From positions 1 to 64,000 of the forward strand of contig NZ_LGKP01000027.1 of the NCBI RefSeq assembly GCF_001306135.1: a stretch of 64,000 nucleotides of DNA. Reading direction: 5' to 3'. The position numbers were made by a program, and so were the translations under genes. Positions 10,001 to 20,270 of this stretch are shown piece by piece (position 1 is the first letter of the stretch; each line of letters starts with the position of its first letter). The notes under the pieces are model-generated. The model was given only the letters and a program-made list of their open reading frames with translations. It made no database searches and was not told the origin of the DNA. This stretch comes from Herpetosiphon geysericola (GTDB lineage Bacteria; Chloroflexota; Chloroflexia; Chloroflexales; Herpetosiphonaceae).

Positions 10001-13000
10001 GTAATTGCAAAGCGCGAGGCTTGGGCGTTGAATGGCAGTTGCAAGGCATTGACTTGGGTGTTGGTTGTGCCATCCTGTGTGCCTGCTGGCGAAACCAAGC
10101 TCAGCGTGCCAGCCCCAGCAGTGTTCATTGTTAATAAGGTTGGATCATACGATACGCCAATGCTAATTTGCTTGTAATCACTCTTGTTGCGTTGGGTTTG
10201 TGAGAAGCCCGTGCCAACATTGGTGTTATCAACCAAGGTATTTGGGTAATTTTGATTGAATTCCAAATTCAGGCTTGGCGTGCCGGGCATTGCGCCAACC
10301 GTTGAATCGTCAACCTCAACAAACTCTGGCCGAATATTGTTGACGATATAGACGTTATCGTTATAGTCGTAGTTGATGCCGTTGAAGTCCATCGACAGCA
10401 CATAGCTATTAGGAACCAAGACCCCGTTGCGATCGCGCAATGGCCAAGCCCGCAAATAGTGCTTGCCAACTGGATTATTGTACTGAGGATCGCCCCAAGC
10501 AGTTTGTGAAATGATAAATTGGAAGATCCCGGTTGGGTTCATGTTAATATCAAACACATCGCTGCCATCGTACAAGCGTGGCATATAGGTTTGGCCATCC
10601 GATGGATGGTGGGTGCTGGATTCTTGCAAAGTGGTGCTACCTTTAGCAGCCCATGCAATATCGCTAGCTGTGCTGGTGGTACAGCACTGGTGCAAACCAG
10701 CCAACTGGACAACCCGTACTGGCTTGCTCGCATCGAAGCGCGTCCAATATGGCGAGATAACTTCCTCGCCAATTTGGGTCAGTGTACCCCCATCGCCAGT
10801 CCAGGTTTGGGGTGGATAGACAATCTTCACGTCGTAGCCAAAGAAATCCATAATTTGTTGGATGTTTGGCTCGTCGTCGCCTTCGTTTTGTTTTTGCCAC
10901 CAGCCACGCAATTGAATAACCTTGTTTGGCTCGCTTGCATCGTTGGTGCGCAACAGCAGCTCACCCGAATAGGCAATCCCTGGTGGATCAGTCCGCGGAT
11001 CAACTGGTGGCGTGAAATCCAAGCGAATATCACGGAAGGTATTTGGCTGAATGATCGTTGGCAAGCTCAAAGTGCCGCTCAACGTCCAAACCCCAGTAAT
11101 CGTCATGCTGCTGAGAATCAATGGCCCAGTGCCTGTGTTGCGCACCCGAACAACCCCAGTGTTGCGGAAGTAGTTGCGCGTGCCACTGCGGGCAGCTGGA
11201 TTTTGAATCTTGCTGAACATCAACCAATCGTTGTAAGGGATGTTGTGTGATTCAACATTTTCGATCTCTAGCTTACCTGCACCGAAACATGCGGCAGCCA
11301 CAACTTGGGCCGTCATCAGGGTTTTGAGCTGACGCACTGCGCTTTCGATTGCAGAAGTGAAGTTTTCGTCATTAGCTTGACGAGTGCTCACTACACCTTC
11401 AATCGCAGGCCGATACATGCCTTTGAGGCCCAAGGTTACGCCGCCAGGGCCGCTGCGAGGCCCGCCCAGAATCACCATCGGAATAAAGACCCGACTGGTT
11501 GCTGGTGGCACAGTCACGGTTGGGGTAACGGTGACCGTTGGCGTACCTGGGGTTGGCGTAATCGTGGGCGTAACGGTCGCGGTTGGCGTGCCAGGCGTTA
11601 CCGTGAGCGTTGGGCTACCAACGGTTGGGCTTGGCGTAAAGGTATTGGTTGGTTGGGTGGTGCCAGGTGTTGTTGGCACAGCAGTCGTTGTGTTGGTTGG
11701 CGTATTCGATGGCGTAGCCGTGTTGGTCGCCGTCGAGGTGGCCGTGTTGGTTGGCGTATTCGTCACCGTCGGCGTATTGGTCGACGTTGGCGTGTTGGTT
11801 GGCGTTTCGGTTGGCGTGGCGGTTGGTGGCTCCACGTAAGGCGTAATAATCACAAAATTGATTTTGGTGTTAATCCCACCATGAGCATCAATAGTTAAGC
11901 GATTATCATTAACTGTTGCCACCACAGTTTGGGTTGCGTGCCTGGTTGGTGCGCCAGTTGCCCCCACCGAGGTGAAGTTGTTAATCGCGTTTACGCCTTC
12001 AACATTGATGGTGTGGCGATCAAATTCAGGAGTTTGTTGAACCTGCGGATCACCAGCGGCAACCGTGACCGAGTAAATGCCATTCGGCAGCGCCATTTCC
12101 CATGTGCCAGGCGCCTTGACCCCGCCAAAAACTCCAGAAATATCGTTGGCACGCATGTGCATCAACGAATCATAGCGTTTGTCGATATTAGCAACAAAGC
12201 GATAGCGCCCGTTGGTATCAAGCACAATCGGCGTAATCGTCTCTGGATTGACCCAGCCATAGTACAACGAGCCATCGCCTTGATCTTTTTCATTGCGATT
12301 GCCAAAGGCTTGGCCCCAATCACGCATGTAGCCAGCAGGCACAGCAGTCGAGGCACTTTGGAAGTTGATTTGGACTGGGGTGCTCATGCTTGGCAAGCGC
12401 ACTGGCCGCACATTACGCACAATAAAGACCAGATCTTGATAGTCTAAGCCCGTGGTCGCTTCTTCAAACACCACCACATAGGTATTCGGTACCGTCGAAT
12501 CGTTGCTGGTTTTGAGAGGGTAAACCCGCATATGGTGTGGATTCGCCTCATCAAACGTGTTGAGGCTATCTTGGCCATAAACCACCCGATTTGCAAAGGC
12601 TGGCCATTGGGTATAGAAATCGAAGAACTCATAGCCTGGTTCAAAGGTCAAATTGCCAGTGATAGCTGGGTTCAGGCGTTGAGCACTGGTATTTGGCACC
12701 GAGAAAATACTGGTGCGATTAGCTCCAGCACTCTTAACTGGATACCAACCCAAGGTTGTTGCAGTTCCAGCAGGGCCGGTTGGGCCAAAGGCAGCCAATG
12801 GCTCCAAGGTAATTGCCGACGTTGTTGCGCGGGTAAAGAAATCTGCATAGACTTCTTGACCAAGCAGCAACGATGTACCATTGGTGCTATGAATTATCGA
12901 AGTTGTTGGGTCATCATCGCCAACGTTCATCGGGAATTCATAGGTATCGATAATCCATTGGAGCGATGGTTCAGTGCCATTGGCATAAACCAAGCCGCGC

Positions 13001-15192
13001 AAAGCCCCGTCAATCTTGGGATTAATTGGGTCGTTGCTTTGGATTTGGATAATTGCGCCCTTCGTGCCCAAACTGGTTGCTGCATTGGCGCGCATGACCA
13101 CATTCAAACTAAGCGTCGCGCTTGGAGCCAAGGTGCGGGGGAAGCTTGGCACATTGGTGATCACAAACGAACCAGCTTCAGGCCCAATCAATTGCACGCC
13201 AGTCACGCTCAAATTAGCTTGACCAGTATTGCTAATCACAAAGGTTTGGGTTAGCGAATCGACCGAGCCGCTCGTAGGCCGCGCCAAGTTGAACACCCGG
13301 CGGGCTGGCTTGATATCGATCCGTGGTTCTGGCTGAATATCAGGCGTCAGCAGGTAAATTTTTTCTGCCAAATAATCGGAAACATACAAATTGCCGTTGG
13401 CAGTATTTTCAATCACGTCAAGCGGCCCCGAGAAATCTTTCATCCCAGGCAAGCCACCTTGTTCGCTAATAATCTCTTTGTTGGCACCAAGGGTCAGCAC
13501 AACCAAATCTTTGCTGCCGCTATAACGGGTAACAATCAATTTGTTTTTGAGTGCGCCATTAAAGGTGTTCGATTTGTATTCAATCGTGCCGTTTGGCGAT
13601 TTGTGCAAACCAAAATCCCACGAGAAGCCGCGATAGTTGCGGTCTGGTTGGGTCCCAACTGGGTAGCCAACATTGCTGCCACCTGGGGCAACTTCGGCGG
13701 GATCAACCGCAGAGCTTGGATTACCGCCGTTCATGACCCATTCACAGCGTTGGGGATTGGGGTGGCCATAGTAGCCGCCCGGCGTAATCCGAAAGAGAAA
13801 ATCGGATTGATCGGGAATGCGCGTGCTTGAGCTTGATGATAATTTCGGCACATCAGGCCCAACATAGGCTCCATTGGTGCCAACATCAAGCCGATTTTGA
13901 CAAGGTGCATAATTCGCCAAATTACCAGGCGTTGCTGGGGTATTGCCGCCAGCAGCTGAGCCGTTGGTCGCGGTATACAATTGGCCATTCGAGTGCCAAA
14001 TCAGGTCATAGGCGTTACGAACGCCAGAGGCATAAATCGTCACTGGGGCATTTGGCGCAAATGGGTCGTAGGTGCCACCATCTTCAGTTTGCACATTCAA
14101 TGGCAACGTGCCCAGCCCATTTTGATTGATCCGCAGGACTGCTGCGCCCAGTTTGTGCTCTGGCCGCAAGTTCCAACCATTATCCACAAAACCCATGGCG
14201 CTGTTGCTACCAACGGTCATATACAATGCGCCGTCAGGGCCAAACACCAAACTATTCGAAAGGTGGTCACGTGATGAACGTGGCATGCCAATCAAATAAT
14301 CTTGGGCAGTTGTAAGATTCGCGCCGCTCAAGCGCGTCAGCTTGCCGCTCCAATCGGGGCCACCGCTCAAGGCATATGGGCTATGAGTGATCCACAAAAT
14401 TGGGTTGGCTGCGGTTGAAGCAGGGTCAAACACCAAACCGATGATCATGCGCTCTTGGGTGGTGCCAGTGTAGGTACGCACCGTTTGAATGGCCAAACTA
14501 TTGGCGGTATTCAACGTACCATCGGCGTTAATCGTATAGCGCACAATTTGGCCTTTGACGGTTGCAGCGTAGAGCTTGCCATCAGGGCCAATTGCCAATG
14601 AGGTATAGCCTTCATCGTTTGGCATCGTAATGCCAGTCGCAACCTTGTTAAAGCGAATATTGCCAGTTGCCGAAGGGCCACCAGCACTGCCAGTTGTAAA
14701 GACAGATTCATAGGCTTCAAACGGTTCGCCAGCAATATCGCGTAGCAAACTATTGGTTGCAACCCCAACATTCACCCGAAAACGATATTGGGTAAATGGA
14801 TCAAGATAGTCATTGGGATTGAGAATAATCACATCGCCAGCTGCTGAGGTAGTCAGCCGCGCTACAATTTCAAAATTATCAATCACCCGAATCAATTTGA
14901 CAGACGCTGCTGTCAAGGTTTGGGGGTCAAGCCCACCATTAGGAATATAGACGTTTGCTGCGATGAAAATATCACGGTTAACCGAGGTCGAGCCATTGAG
15001 TGGCAAGGTGTCGGTTACCCGTGGAGCCTCTAGTAGGGCTTTAGCTTGAACTGGCGTAAGTGGTTGGCGATTGCTCGCCGGAACCGCCGCCGCCACCTGC
15101 GTTGGCGGTGCGCCCACAAGCCAAAGGTTGCTAAACAAGAATGCTGCGAGCACCCCATGCAACCAACGAACGATAGACCGCTTCATGGTCAT
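7072..15192 (-). CDS. Giant multidomain secreted protein with sorbosone-dehydrogenase-like propeller, malectin and PKD modules
   Basis: 2706-residue exported protein. A signal peptide ends near residue 36. Approximate order: Ig-like domain 50-165; glucose/sorbosone-dehydrogenase-type propeller 175-615; ASPM-like beta domain 640-735; module A 740-930; galactose-binding-like module 940-1115; Thr/Pro-rich linker 1117-1230; internal VFIPM tail-like motif near 1233; second ASPM-like stretch 1310-1420; module B (related to A) 1440-1620; laminin-G/DUF1349-like 1735-1875; malectin 1880-2050; two PKD-like domains 2057-2227; malectin 2230-2394; second galactose-binding-like module 2420-2595; Thr/Pro linker; C-terminal tail [14 protein letters not shown] lies 4 bases before the ATG. 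It is likely a surface or secreted carbohydrate-binding protein; whether the propeller is enzymatic cannot be told. The internal tail suggests fusion of two ancestral genes. Confidence 0.85.
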   Translation of the reverse strand: MTMKRSIVRWLHGVLAAFLFSNLWLVGAPPTQVAAAVPASNRQPLTPVQAKALLEAPRVTDTLPLNGSTSVNRDIFIAANVYIPNGGLDPQTLTAASVKLIRVIDNFEIVARLTTSAAGDVIILNPNDYLDPFTQYRFRVNVGVATNSLLRDIAGEPFEAYESVFTTGSAGGPSATGNIRFNKVATGITMPNDEGYTSLAIGPDGKLYAATVKGQIVRYTINADGTLNTANSLAIQTVRTYTGTTQERMIIGLVFDPASTAANPILWITHSPYALSGGPDWSGKLTRLSGANLTTAQDYLIGMPRSSRDHLSNSLVFGPDGALYMTVGSNSAMGFVDNGWNLRPEHKLGAAVLRINQNGLGTLPLNVQTEDGGTYDPFAPNAPVTIYASGVRNAYDLIWHSNGQLYTATNGSAAGGNTPATPGNLANYAPCQNRLDVGTNGAYVGPDVPKLSSSSSTRIPDQSDFLFRITPGGYYGHPNPQRCEWVMNGGNPSSAVDPAEVAPGGSNVGYPVGTQPDRNYRGFSWDFGLHKSPNGTIEYKSNTFNGALKNKLIVTRYSGSKDLVVLTLGANKEIISEQGGLPGMKDFSGPLDVIENTANGNLYVSDYLAEKIYLLTPDIQPEPRIDIKPARRVFNLARPTSGSVDSLTQTFVISNTGQANLSVTGVQLIGPEAGSFVITNVPSFPRTLAPSATLSLNVVMRANAATSLGTKGAIIQIQSNDPINPKIDGALRGLVYANGTEPSLQWIIDTYEFPMNVGDDDPTTSIIHSTNGTSLLLGQEVYADFFTRATTSAITLEPLAAFGPTGPAGTATTLGWYPVKSAGANRTSIFSVPNTSAQRLNPAITGNLTFEPGYEFFDFYTQWPAFANRVVYGQDSLNTFDEANPHHMRVYPLKTSNDSTVPNTYVVVFEEATTGLDYQDLVFIVRNVRPVRLPSMSTPVQINFQSASTAVPAGYMRDWGQAFGNRNEKDQGDGSLYYGWVNPETITPIVLDTNGRYRFVANIDKRYDSLMHMRANDISGVFGGVKAPGTWEMALPNGIYSVTVAAGDPQVQQTPEFDRHTINVEGVNAINNFTSVGATGAPTRHATQTVVATVNDNRLTIDAHGGINTKINFVIITPYVEPPTATPTETPTNTPTSTNTPTVTNTPTNTATSTATNTATPSNTPTNTTTAVPTTPGTTQPTNTFTPSPTVGSPTLTVTPGTPTATVTPTITPTPGTPTVTVTPTVTVPPATSRVFIPMVILGGPRSGPGGVTLGLKGMYRPAIEGVVSTRQANDENFTSAIESAVRQLKTLMTAQVVAAACFGAGKLEIENVESHNIPYNDWLMFSKIQNPAARSGTRNYFRNTGVVRVRNTGTGPLILSSMTITGVWTLSGTLSLPTIIQPNTFRDIRLDFTPPVDPRTDPPGIAYSGELLLRTNDASEPNKVIQLRGWWQKQNEGDDEPNIQQIMDFFGYDVKIVYPPQTWTGDGGTLTQIGEEVISPYWTRFDASKPVRVVQLAGLHQCCTTSTASDIAWAAKGSTTLQESSTHHPSDGQTYMPRLYDGSDVFDINMNPTGIFQFIISQTAWGDPQYNNPVGKHYLRAWPLRDRNGVLVPNSYVLSMDFNGINYDYNDNVYIVNNIRPEFVEVDDSTVGAMPGTPSLNLEFNQNYPNTLVDNTNVGTGFSQTQRNKSDYKQISIGVSYDPTLLTMNTAGAGTLSLVSPAGTQDGTTNTQVNALQLPFNAQASRFAITTRIEGSVAGFTSANRQAGIFWGMEQDNYLKVMLSSASTQPVVVFTNETNGTSATVATSPAIASPANVLATELRLSGDPKTGVATAAYRLITAANPNPSFTTLGQVTLTGGRYQRFFDRKVNAGIVTTHKTNTTFTTVFDTFAISLDEPTAARPVVARVDVGSANSFTDSAGNVWQADTGLFEPSNAVAEGTGTPAIENTVDDTLYQTYRGNVGNPTRTITYNLTVPATIQSVDVRLHFAELYWGAPGGGAAGPGKRVFDVRAEGETILDNFDISASVGAARAALIVPINGIPVVDGQLQLAFDAEMDFASISAIEVFASTVNGNVPPTANAGADQQVALGATVNLAGTSSDFENTTVTGAWTQLEGPAVTLTGTGNNRSFTAPASATSLVFRFTATDAGGASTSDTVTILVGNKPIEQVVAVSNGPSSPNDAISFQAVVACGSNVNFAWNFGDGTPVVNESTGKVRHAFATKGNYTVTVTASNGSSSVSTSLQVQVLPLLTRFNAGAFSSLTTPDGVRWAADSYSQNGSTSNPGNLGDVANTDNDALYYDDRFASGAATATLDYAIPVPVSGQYTVRLHFAEIFFGVTSGVAGGTGKRVFDVNIEGNRVLNDYDPTLAVGAKAADTRLFTVNVTDGVLNLQFAPEASRPTVSAIEVFGAQNLTFATPTALPSPTNTPIGTFTPTPQGTFFLKVNFQPNDSGAVPNGYVKDYGQGYGLRQDPGQGSGLSYGWIDSAGQPKSLISDPRRRSVNSDIRLDTLMHMQLTTGGGKWEAAVPNGVYDVTVAVGDAQAGGSAMSHNVTIEGVVAINQFVPPANAANGSASLHQTNTVRVTVSDGKLTVDPVGGTNTKINYLDINWFGALATETPTNTPTDVPTNTPTNTATATATETPTNTATATEVPTNTPTNTETPTPSNTPTNTATLEPGITPTNTHTPTITSTPTQTATPTVTVSVTPTATTGTATYVVFLPYTAKGN

Positions 15193-15557
15193 GACCCCTC
15201 CTGGAACAGCTTGTGACCCGTAGCGAGTTGTGATTTCAAGCGCTTAACGCGCAAAAAATCGAATCAATCACGATCGATCAAAAAAAGTGCGTTTGCTACG
15301 GGCCATCGTTATCGATCAGTATATCAGTTGAGATTAACTAAAAGTACGGTATTGTTATATACAATGGTACTAATTTTGTCAATCTTTACAGTGCAAATTT
15401 TGGTTTGCTTGGCCAATATTTGCATGAATTTTAATGTTTTTTGGTACTATTTTAATGTTTTTAAAAACATTTTTAAGGAATTCACGTCATGCCTTAGCAA
15501 CGATCAGTTCAATCGAGCGTGAAGCCATCAACCAGTGACGACTCCACGCAATCGTGC
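15193..15557. other. AT-rich intergenic region with direct repeats and a perfect palindrome
   Basis: 365 bases between two - strand secreted-protein genes, so it holds the promoter of the 7072-15192 gene and the 3' end of the next. It is notably AT-rich from 15330 to 15480. An 18-base perfect palindrome AATGTTTTTAAAAACATT lies at 15454-15471, and its left arm belongs to a direct repeat ATTTTAATGTTTTT at 15428-15441 and 15449-15462, 21 bases apart (two helical turns). This could be an operator. No credible gene is seen; a 64-codon frame at 15328 has no ribosome site. Confidence 0.4.
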
Positions 15558-18500
15558 TTAGTTTTTGAGCGTGTATGGTAGCCAAATCCGATACGTCGGT
15601 TGGTCAACGGTTGCGGTTACGCTTGGCGTTTCCGTTTGGGTTGGCGTGTTGGTCGGCGTAGTGCTTGGAGTCAACGTCACAGTCGGCGTATTGGTCGGTG
15701 TCAGCGTGCCAGTCGCGGTTGGTGACGGCGTATTGGTATTGGTTGGCGTATTGCTGGCCGTCACGGTTGGCGTGTTGGTTGGCGTGTTGGTCACGGTCGG
15801 CGATGGCGTATTGGTCGCGGTTGGCGATGGCGTGACCGTTGGCGTAACATTGGCAATGTTGAGAATTGGCCCCCAAACCTCAATCGCCGCAATTTTGCCT
15901 TGATCAACATTGCCCGGCTGACCACTTGGCAAACTAATATTCACCGCTCCATCACTAATATTGGTGCTGAAGGTTTTGGTAATCGGGCGGAAGGTTGCGC
16001 CAGTTTCGCTGAAAATATCGAAATTGGTCAACACCGTCGTACCTTCAATTTGAACATTGAATTTGCGCTGGTTCGGGCCTGGCCGCCCATTGGTTCCCCA
16101 ATAGAGTTCGGCAAAGTGCAATCGCACCGCATAGGTTCCAGTGCTGCTGACCGGAATCGTGTATTGAACTGGCGAGCCACTTGTATTGCGCTCGGAACAA
16201 TACAAACGATCAAAGTCGCGGGTCACATTGTAAATTTGTGGGCACGAAACCCCTGGAATCAAAACATAGGTGCCACCGCCACTTGAGTATGGGCGGCTTG
16301 TACTGCTATCAGGACTCCAAACAGCACCGTCGTTGGTCGTCCAATCACGATCGCCGCTGTTAATTCGCGCCACAATATCGCGATAGCTCAAACGGAAGAA
16401 ATCGAAAATAAATGAGATCGTGTTTGGCGTTCCATGGTTGGTTGCCAAAATCCCAGTTGGGGTTCCCGTATTGAAAAACCACAATGGAACATTGATTGTG
16501 CCAATTGCAATCCATGTGTTGCCTGTCGTTTTATAGTAGGCAGTTATGGTCTGCGCAGCAGGATTACCGTCTAAACGCAGGTCGATATTGCTCACACCAG
16601 GCAAAACGATGCTTGGATTATTATTTGTTGGATTGATTTGTAGGTTTCCTGCAACTTCCATGGCAAATTGCAACCCAGTGTCGCCACTGGTACCATCGCC
16701 ATTGAGATTGGCGGTCGCCACCAATTTCACGTAGTTATCTTGGTTGGGCCCAAAGAACAGGCCCGCCGCTTGATTGCCCTCAGGCGTGCGCCCAAGGAAC
16801 ATTTCAGTAATCCGCGTTTCGACTCGGAAATTGCGATGGGGATCAAAGCCAAGTTGTAAGGCATTGGCTTGGGTATTAATCGCACCAGCATTAGTGCCTT
16901 CGGTGGTGATGATGTTGGTAAAACCACCAGCAGCGCCAACCGCAATCTTGGCTTCAGCGGTACGGGTTAAGCCGTTGGTAATTTGAACCCCAGTAAAGCC
17001 AGTGTTGGCAACTTTGCCCAATGGCGCATCGCCAGGATTCCAATTGAACTCGACTGGCAACTTGGTATTCGTGCCGTTGGCAGCATCGAAATACAACTGA
17101 TCGTTGACATCGAGAATCCCATCGTTATCATCGTCAGGATCGGTCAAATCGGAGATCATATCGCCATCGAAATCGTTGGGCACGCTAGCACGGCTACATA
17201 AGTTGGTGCCATTTTGATCTTCATCAAAATCGGAGTAGCCATCGTTATCGCTATCGAACGCGCTGGAATATGGCGGCGGTGGCGGACAATTGGGCAAATC
17301 TTCTGGCTCAAGGATGGTAATTGCATCGCTGCCAAATTCGGCCACGTAAATCACGCCCTTGGCATCGGTTACCACATCAAGCGGTTGATTGAAGTTGGCC
17401 AAGCTTTGGATGCTGGTGGGACTACCATTCGCATCGAGTTGGACGCGGCTCACATCTTGATTTTGGCCATAGGTTGCTACAATCAAATTGCCTTGCAACG
17501 CGCCGCCAAAAGCATTGCTAATGTAAGCAGTGATCCCGTTGGTTGATGGCCGGAAATCGTAGGTCAAAGCTGGTGGATTGTAGTTTGGCGGCGTTGGCAA
17601 ACCTTGGGCATTGCCATTGTTGAGCACACATTCGCCGCGGGCTGGGTTGGGATGCCCACCATATGAGCCTTGAGTCACAATTTTGAGCGTATCGGGCAAA
17701 TAGCGTGGGTTGATTTCAACGCCACCAGGGCATTGGGCTGCGCTCGGCGTATCGCCGTAGCCATCGTTGCCGCCGTTGACATTGGCATACAACTTATTGT
17801 TTAGCCAAATAAAATCATAGACATTACGATAGCCAGTTGCAAAAATTTCAAACTGGCCAGCAAACGGTGTTAAAGCAGAGGCACTATTGACGTTTTTAAC
17901 GTCAATCCCGGCGCTTGGAAAGCCTGCACTGCGCACATTGGCGCGCAAAATTGCCGCCGAAAGATAATATTCGGCCAAATTGCTGAAGTGAGCGCTTGGT
18001 GCACCATTATTAGTGTTGCTCGACGACGAAATATACAGCCAGCCATCTGGACCCCAGCCAATGCTGTTGGTGCTATGGTTTTCGCGTGAACGAGGCAAAC
18101 CTTTGATAATGTCGGTTGAAGTAGCAAAATTATTGGTGCTGAGCAATTTGCTAATCGTGCCAGAACGGGTGTTGATTTTCTGCGAGGTTGTATCGCTGTT
18201 GTAGCCATAGCGTGGGTCGCTATGTGAAACATACAAAATCATGTTCGCAGGCGTTGAGGCAGGGTCAAACAAAATCCCAATCAATTGGCGGCCATTAACT
18301 CCGGTTGCTGGCGAGCCATCATCATTAGTATTAGGATAATTGTAGATTGTTTCGATAACTTGGACGGCGGTGGCTTGATGGGTAGTTGGATTAAGCGTAA
18401 TCGCAAAAATCCGGCCATTGAATTGGCTAACATACAAGCGCCCATCGGGGCCAAAAATCATGCCGGTTGGGCTATCGAAGAGCGAAGCACCAGTTAATCC

Positions 18501-18707
18501 AGAGCTAGAATTGAAAATTGTTTGGCGAAAAAAACTAATGCTGCCAGAATGTACATGTTGGCGCTCAGGATTATAACTATATTGAATCGTCGAGCGCGTT
18601 TGAGCGGCGGCATCATGAGTCGCTGGTTGCAGCAACCACCCCCCAGTCAGCAGACTGAAGAGCACTATCATCACAACCACACGGGCATGAAACTGTCGTT
18701 TGATCAT
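15558..18707 (-). CDS. Secreted protein: sorbosone-dehydrogenase-like propeller, calcium-type repeats, DUF1349-like and malectin domains
   Basis: 1049-residue exported protein, a smaller relative of the 2706-residue neighbour. Signal peptide to about residue 36; propeller of the glucose/sorbosone dehydrogenase kind about 50-460; Asp-rich thrombospondin-type-3-like calcium repeats about 475-530 (DNDGYSDFDEDQNG, then DDDNDGILD); laminin-G/DUF1349-like domain about 590-740; malectin domain about 760-930; Thr/Pro/Asn repeat linker; C-terminal tail IWLPYTLKN. The ATG at 18707 has AAAGGA 6 bases upstream; an ATG at 18728 lacks one and adds seven residues before the signal. It is probably cell-surface or secreted and carbohydrate-binding. 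Confidence 0.85.
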   Translation of the reverse strand: MIKRQFHARVVVMIVLFSLLTGGWLLQPATHDAAAQTRSTIQYSYNPERQHVHSGSISFFRQTIFNSSSGLTGASLFDSPTGMIFGPDGRLYVSQFNGRIFAITLNPTTHQATAVQVIETIYNYPNTNDDGSPATGVNGRQLIGILFDPASTPANMILYVSHSDPRYGYNSDTTSQKINTRSGTISKLLSTNNFATSTDIIKGLPRSRENHSTNSIGWGPDGWLYISSSSNTNNGAPSAHFSNLAEYYLSAAILRANVRSAGFPSAGIDVKNVNSASALTPFAGQFEIFATGYRNVYDFIWLNNKLYANVNGGNDGYGDTPSAAQCPGGVEINPRYLPDTLKIVTQGSYGGHPNPARGECVLNNGNAQGLPTPPNYNPPALTYDFRPSTNGITAYISNAFGGALQGNLIVATYGQNQDVSRVQLDANGSPTSIQSLANFNQPLDVVTDAKGVIYVAEFGSDAITILEPEDLPNCPPPPPYSSAFDSDNDGYSDFDEDQNGTNLCSRASVPNDFDGDMISDLTDPDDDNDGILDVNDQLYFDAANGTNTKLPVEFNWNPGDAPLGKVANTGFTGVQITNGLTRTAEAKIAVGAAGGFTNIITTEGTNAGAINTQANALQLGFDPHRNFRVETRITEMFLGRTPEGNQAAGLFFGPNQDNYVKLVATANLNGDGTSGDTGLQFAMEVAGNLQINPTNNNPSIVLPGVSNIDLRLDGNPAAQTITAYYKTTGNTWIAIGTINVPLWFFNTGTPTGILATNHGTPNTISFIFDFFRLSYRDIVARINSGDRDWTTNDGAVWSPDSSTSRPYSSGGGTYVLIPGVSCPQIYNVTRDFDRLYCSERNTSGSPVQYTIPVSSTGTYAVRLHFAELYWGTNGRPGPNQRKFNVQIEGTTVLTNFDIFSETGATFRPITKTFSTNISDGAVNISLPSGQPGNVDQGKIAAIEVWGPILNIANVTPTVTPSPTATNTPSPTVTNTPTNTPTVTASNTPTNTNTPSPTATGTLTPTNTPTVTLTPSTTPTNTPTQTETPSVTATVDQPTYRIWLPYTLKN

Positions 18708-19280
18708 CACAAATCCTTTCGAGAACATGAGCGAGCGCAGATCAACCTGCTATGCCAAATTCTTGCTGGTGCTACGCCTATGATCGTGCCGAGATCAGCG
18801 AGGCATGTCAAGCGACCGATCACGTGGTACGGGAATGTGGTGACATCTTAACAATTGAAGCCATTCAGCAGATGGCATAACGCTCATAACTCGTCCTCTA
18901 TTTGTGAACTATAGCGCATAGCAGCATGCTTGTCGTGGGAATTATGGCCTATACTCAGGCGCTATTTCTGTGAGGAGCCACGCTCCACCGTATGGGTGAA
19001 GCATGGGTGATAAAAGTTAAATCTATTTAACCTTTTTGGCTCATTTCAGCACATCCACACACTCAAGCGCTGTTCAAGCCGATTATGCTCGCCGCATCTG
19101 CATATCAAGTGACTCTATTACAGCATATGGTTGGTTTTTTGTGCGCACGGTTTTTTAAGAATTAAGCCTGTGCCGACCCAACCATAGCAGCAATTTAGCC
19201 TAAAACTCACGCCATGCGCTAGAATAACAACAGACTTTCATTCAATGCTGCATGAAAGCGACATTCACTAGGAGGTTCTT
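18708..19280. other. Divergent intergenic region before arginase
   Basis: About 570 bases between a - strand secreted-protein gene and the + strand arginase gene, so it must hold both promoters. No open frame with a ribosome site and no tRNA or clear riboswitch is seen. The only marked site is AGGAGG at 19270-19275, five bases before the GTG start of arginase. Confidence 0.5.
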
Positions 19281-20207
19281 GTGCTAATCGATCTTATCGG
19301 TGTCCCGCTTGATTTGGGTCAAGGGCGGCGTGGCGTGGACATGGGGCCAAGCGCAATTCGTTATGCAGGCTTACGTCCTCAATTAGAGGAGCTTGGTCAT
19401 ACCGTCATTGATCGAGGCAATCTGACGGCCAGTATTGCCGAAACACTTCCAGTCGGCGACCTCACCTTGCGCTATTTCGAGCCAATCCGCGATACCTTAG
19501 TGCAATTAGCCAGCGAAGTTGACCAATCGTGTAGCCAAGGCCATGTGCCGGTTGTGCTTGGCGGCGACCATAGCATTGGCTTAGGCTCGGTCAGTGGCGC
19601 TGCCCACAATCGCGATATTGGAGTGCTTTGGATCGATGCCCACGGCGATTTTAATATTCCCAGCACCTCGCCATCGGGCAATATTCATGGCATGCCCTTG
19701 GCGGCGCTGTGTGGCTATGGCGACGAACGCTTAATCCACTTGAGCGGTCAGCGCTTGGCCAATTCCATGATCAATCCGCATCATGTGGCCTTGGTCGCGG
19801 TGCGCGATCTCGACCCTGAGGAACGCCAACTCTTAACTGAAGCTGGCGTGCAGGTCTTTGCAACCGAATATATCGATCGTTATGGCATGTATGAAACCAT
19901 GGTGCGAGCAATCAGCGTTGCCAATCAAGGCCGCGATGGTTTTTACGTCAGCTTTGATCTTGATGTGCTTGACCCAGCGGTTGCGCCAGGCGTTGGCACA
20001 CCAGTCCCAGGCGGCATAACCTACCGCGAAGCCCACTTGGCAGCAGAGCTCATTGCCGAATCAGGGTGCATGATTGGGCTGGATATTGTTGAGGTCAACC
20101 CAATTCTCGATGATCGCAATCGCACCGCAACGGTTGCGGTTGAAATTGCGCTTTCAGCACTTGGCAAGCGGGTGTGGCATAAACAGCAACCACGCACCGC
20201 ACTCTAA
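19281..20207 (+). CDS. rocF: Arginase
   Basis: 308-residue ureohydrolase that splits arginine into ornithine and urea with a binuclear manganese centre. Metal ligands are visible: H97 in GGDHS (94-98), D119/H121/D123 in DAHGDFN (119-125), and D226/D228 in SFDLDVLDP (224-232). The N-terminal GVPLDLGQGRRGVDMGPSA pattern is that of true arginases rather than agmatinases. The start codon is GTG with AGGAGG five bases upstream. It lies alone between two secreted-protein genes and no other arginine catabolic gene is visible. Formiminoglutamase or agmatinase are weaker alternatives. Confidence 0.92.
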   Translation: MLIDLIGVPLDLGQGRRGVDMGPSAIRYAGLRPQLEELGHTVIDRGNLTASIAETLPVGDLTLRYFEPIRDTLVQLASEVDQSCSQGHVPVVLGGDHSIGLGSVSGAAHNRDIGVLWIDAHGDFNIPSTSPSGNIHGMPLAALCGYGDERLIHLSGQRLANSMINPHHVALVAVRDLDPEERQLLTEAGVQVFATEYIDRYGMYETMVRAISVANQGRDGFYVSFDLDVLDPAVAPGVGTPVPGGITYREAHLAAELIAESGCMIGLDIVEVNPILDDRNRTATVAVEIALSALGKRVWHKQQPRTAL

Positions 20208-20218
20208 ATCAAACAACA

Positions 20219-20244
20219 ACAAAAGCGGGGCACAAGCCCCGCTT
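20219..20244. terminator. Bidirectional-looking terminator between convergent genes
   Basis: AAGCGGGGC / GCCCCGCTT, 9 perfect pairs with an ACAA loop (20223-20244). On the - strand it is followed by TTTTGTTGTTG, a good end for the secreted-protein gene at 20271-22295. On + it follows arginase and has only a short T-tract. Confidence 0.8.
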
Positions 20245-20270
20245 TGTGATCTCCAAAGGTGCAACGAACG

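Noticed and set aside
15328-15522. 64-codon hydrophobic frame in the AT-rich gap
   Set aside because: No ribosome site, start codon inside a palindromic AT-rich stretch; hydrophobicity follows from T-rich codons.
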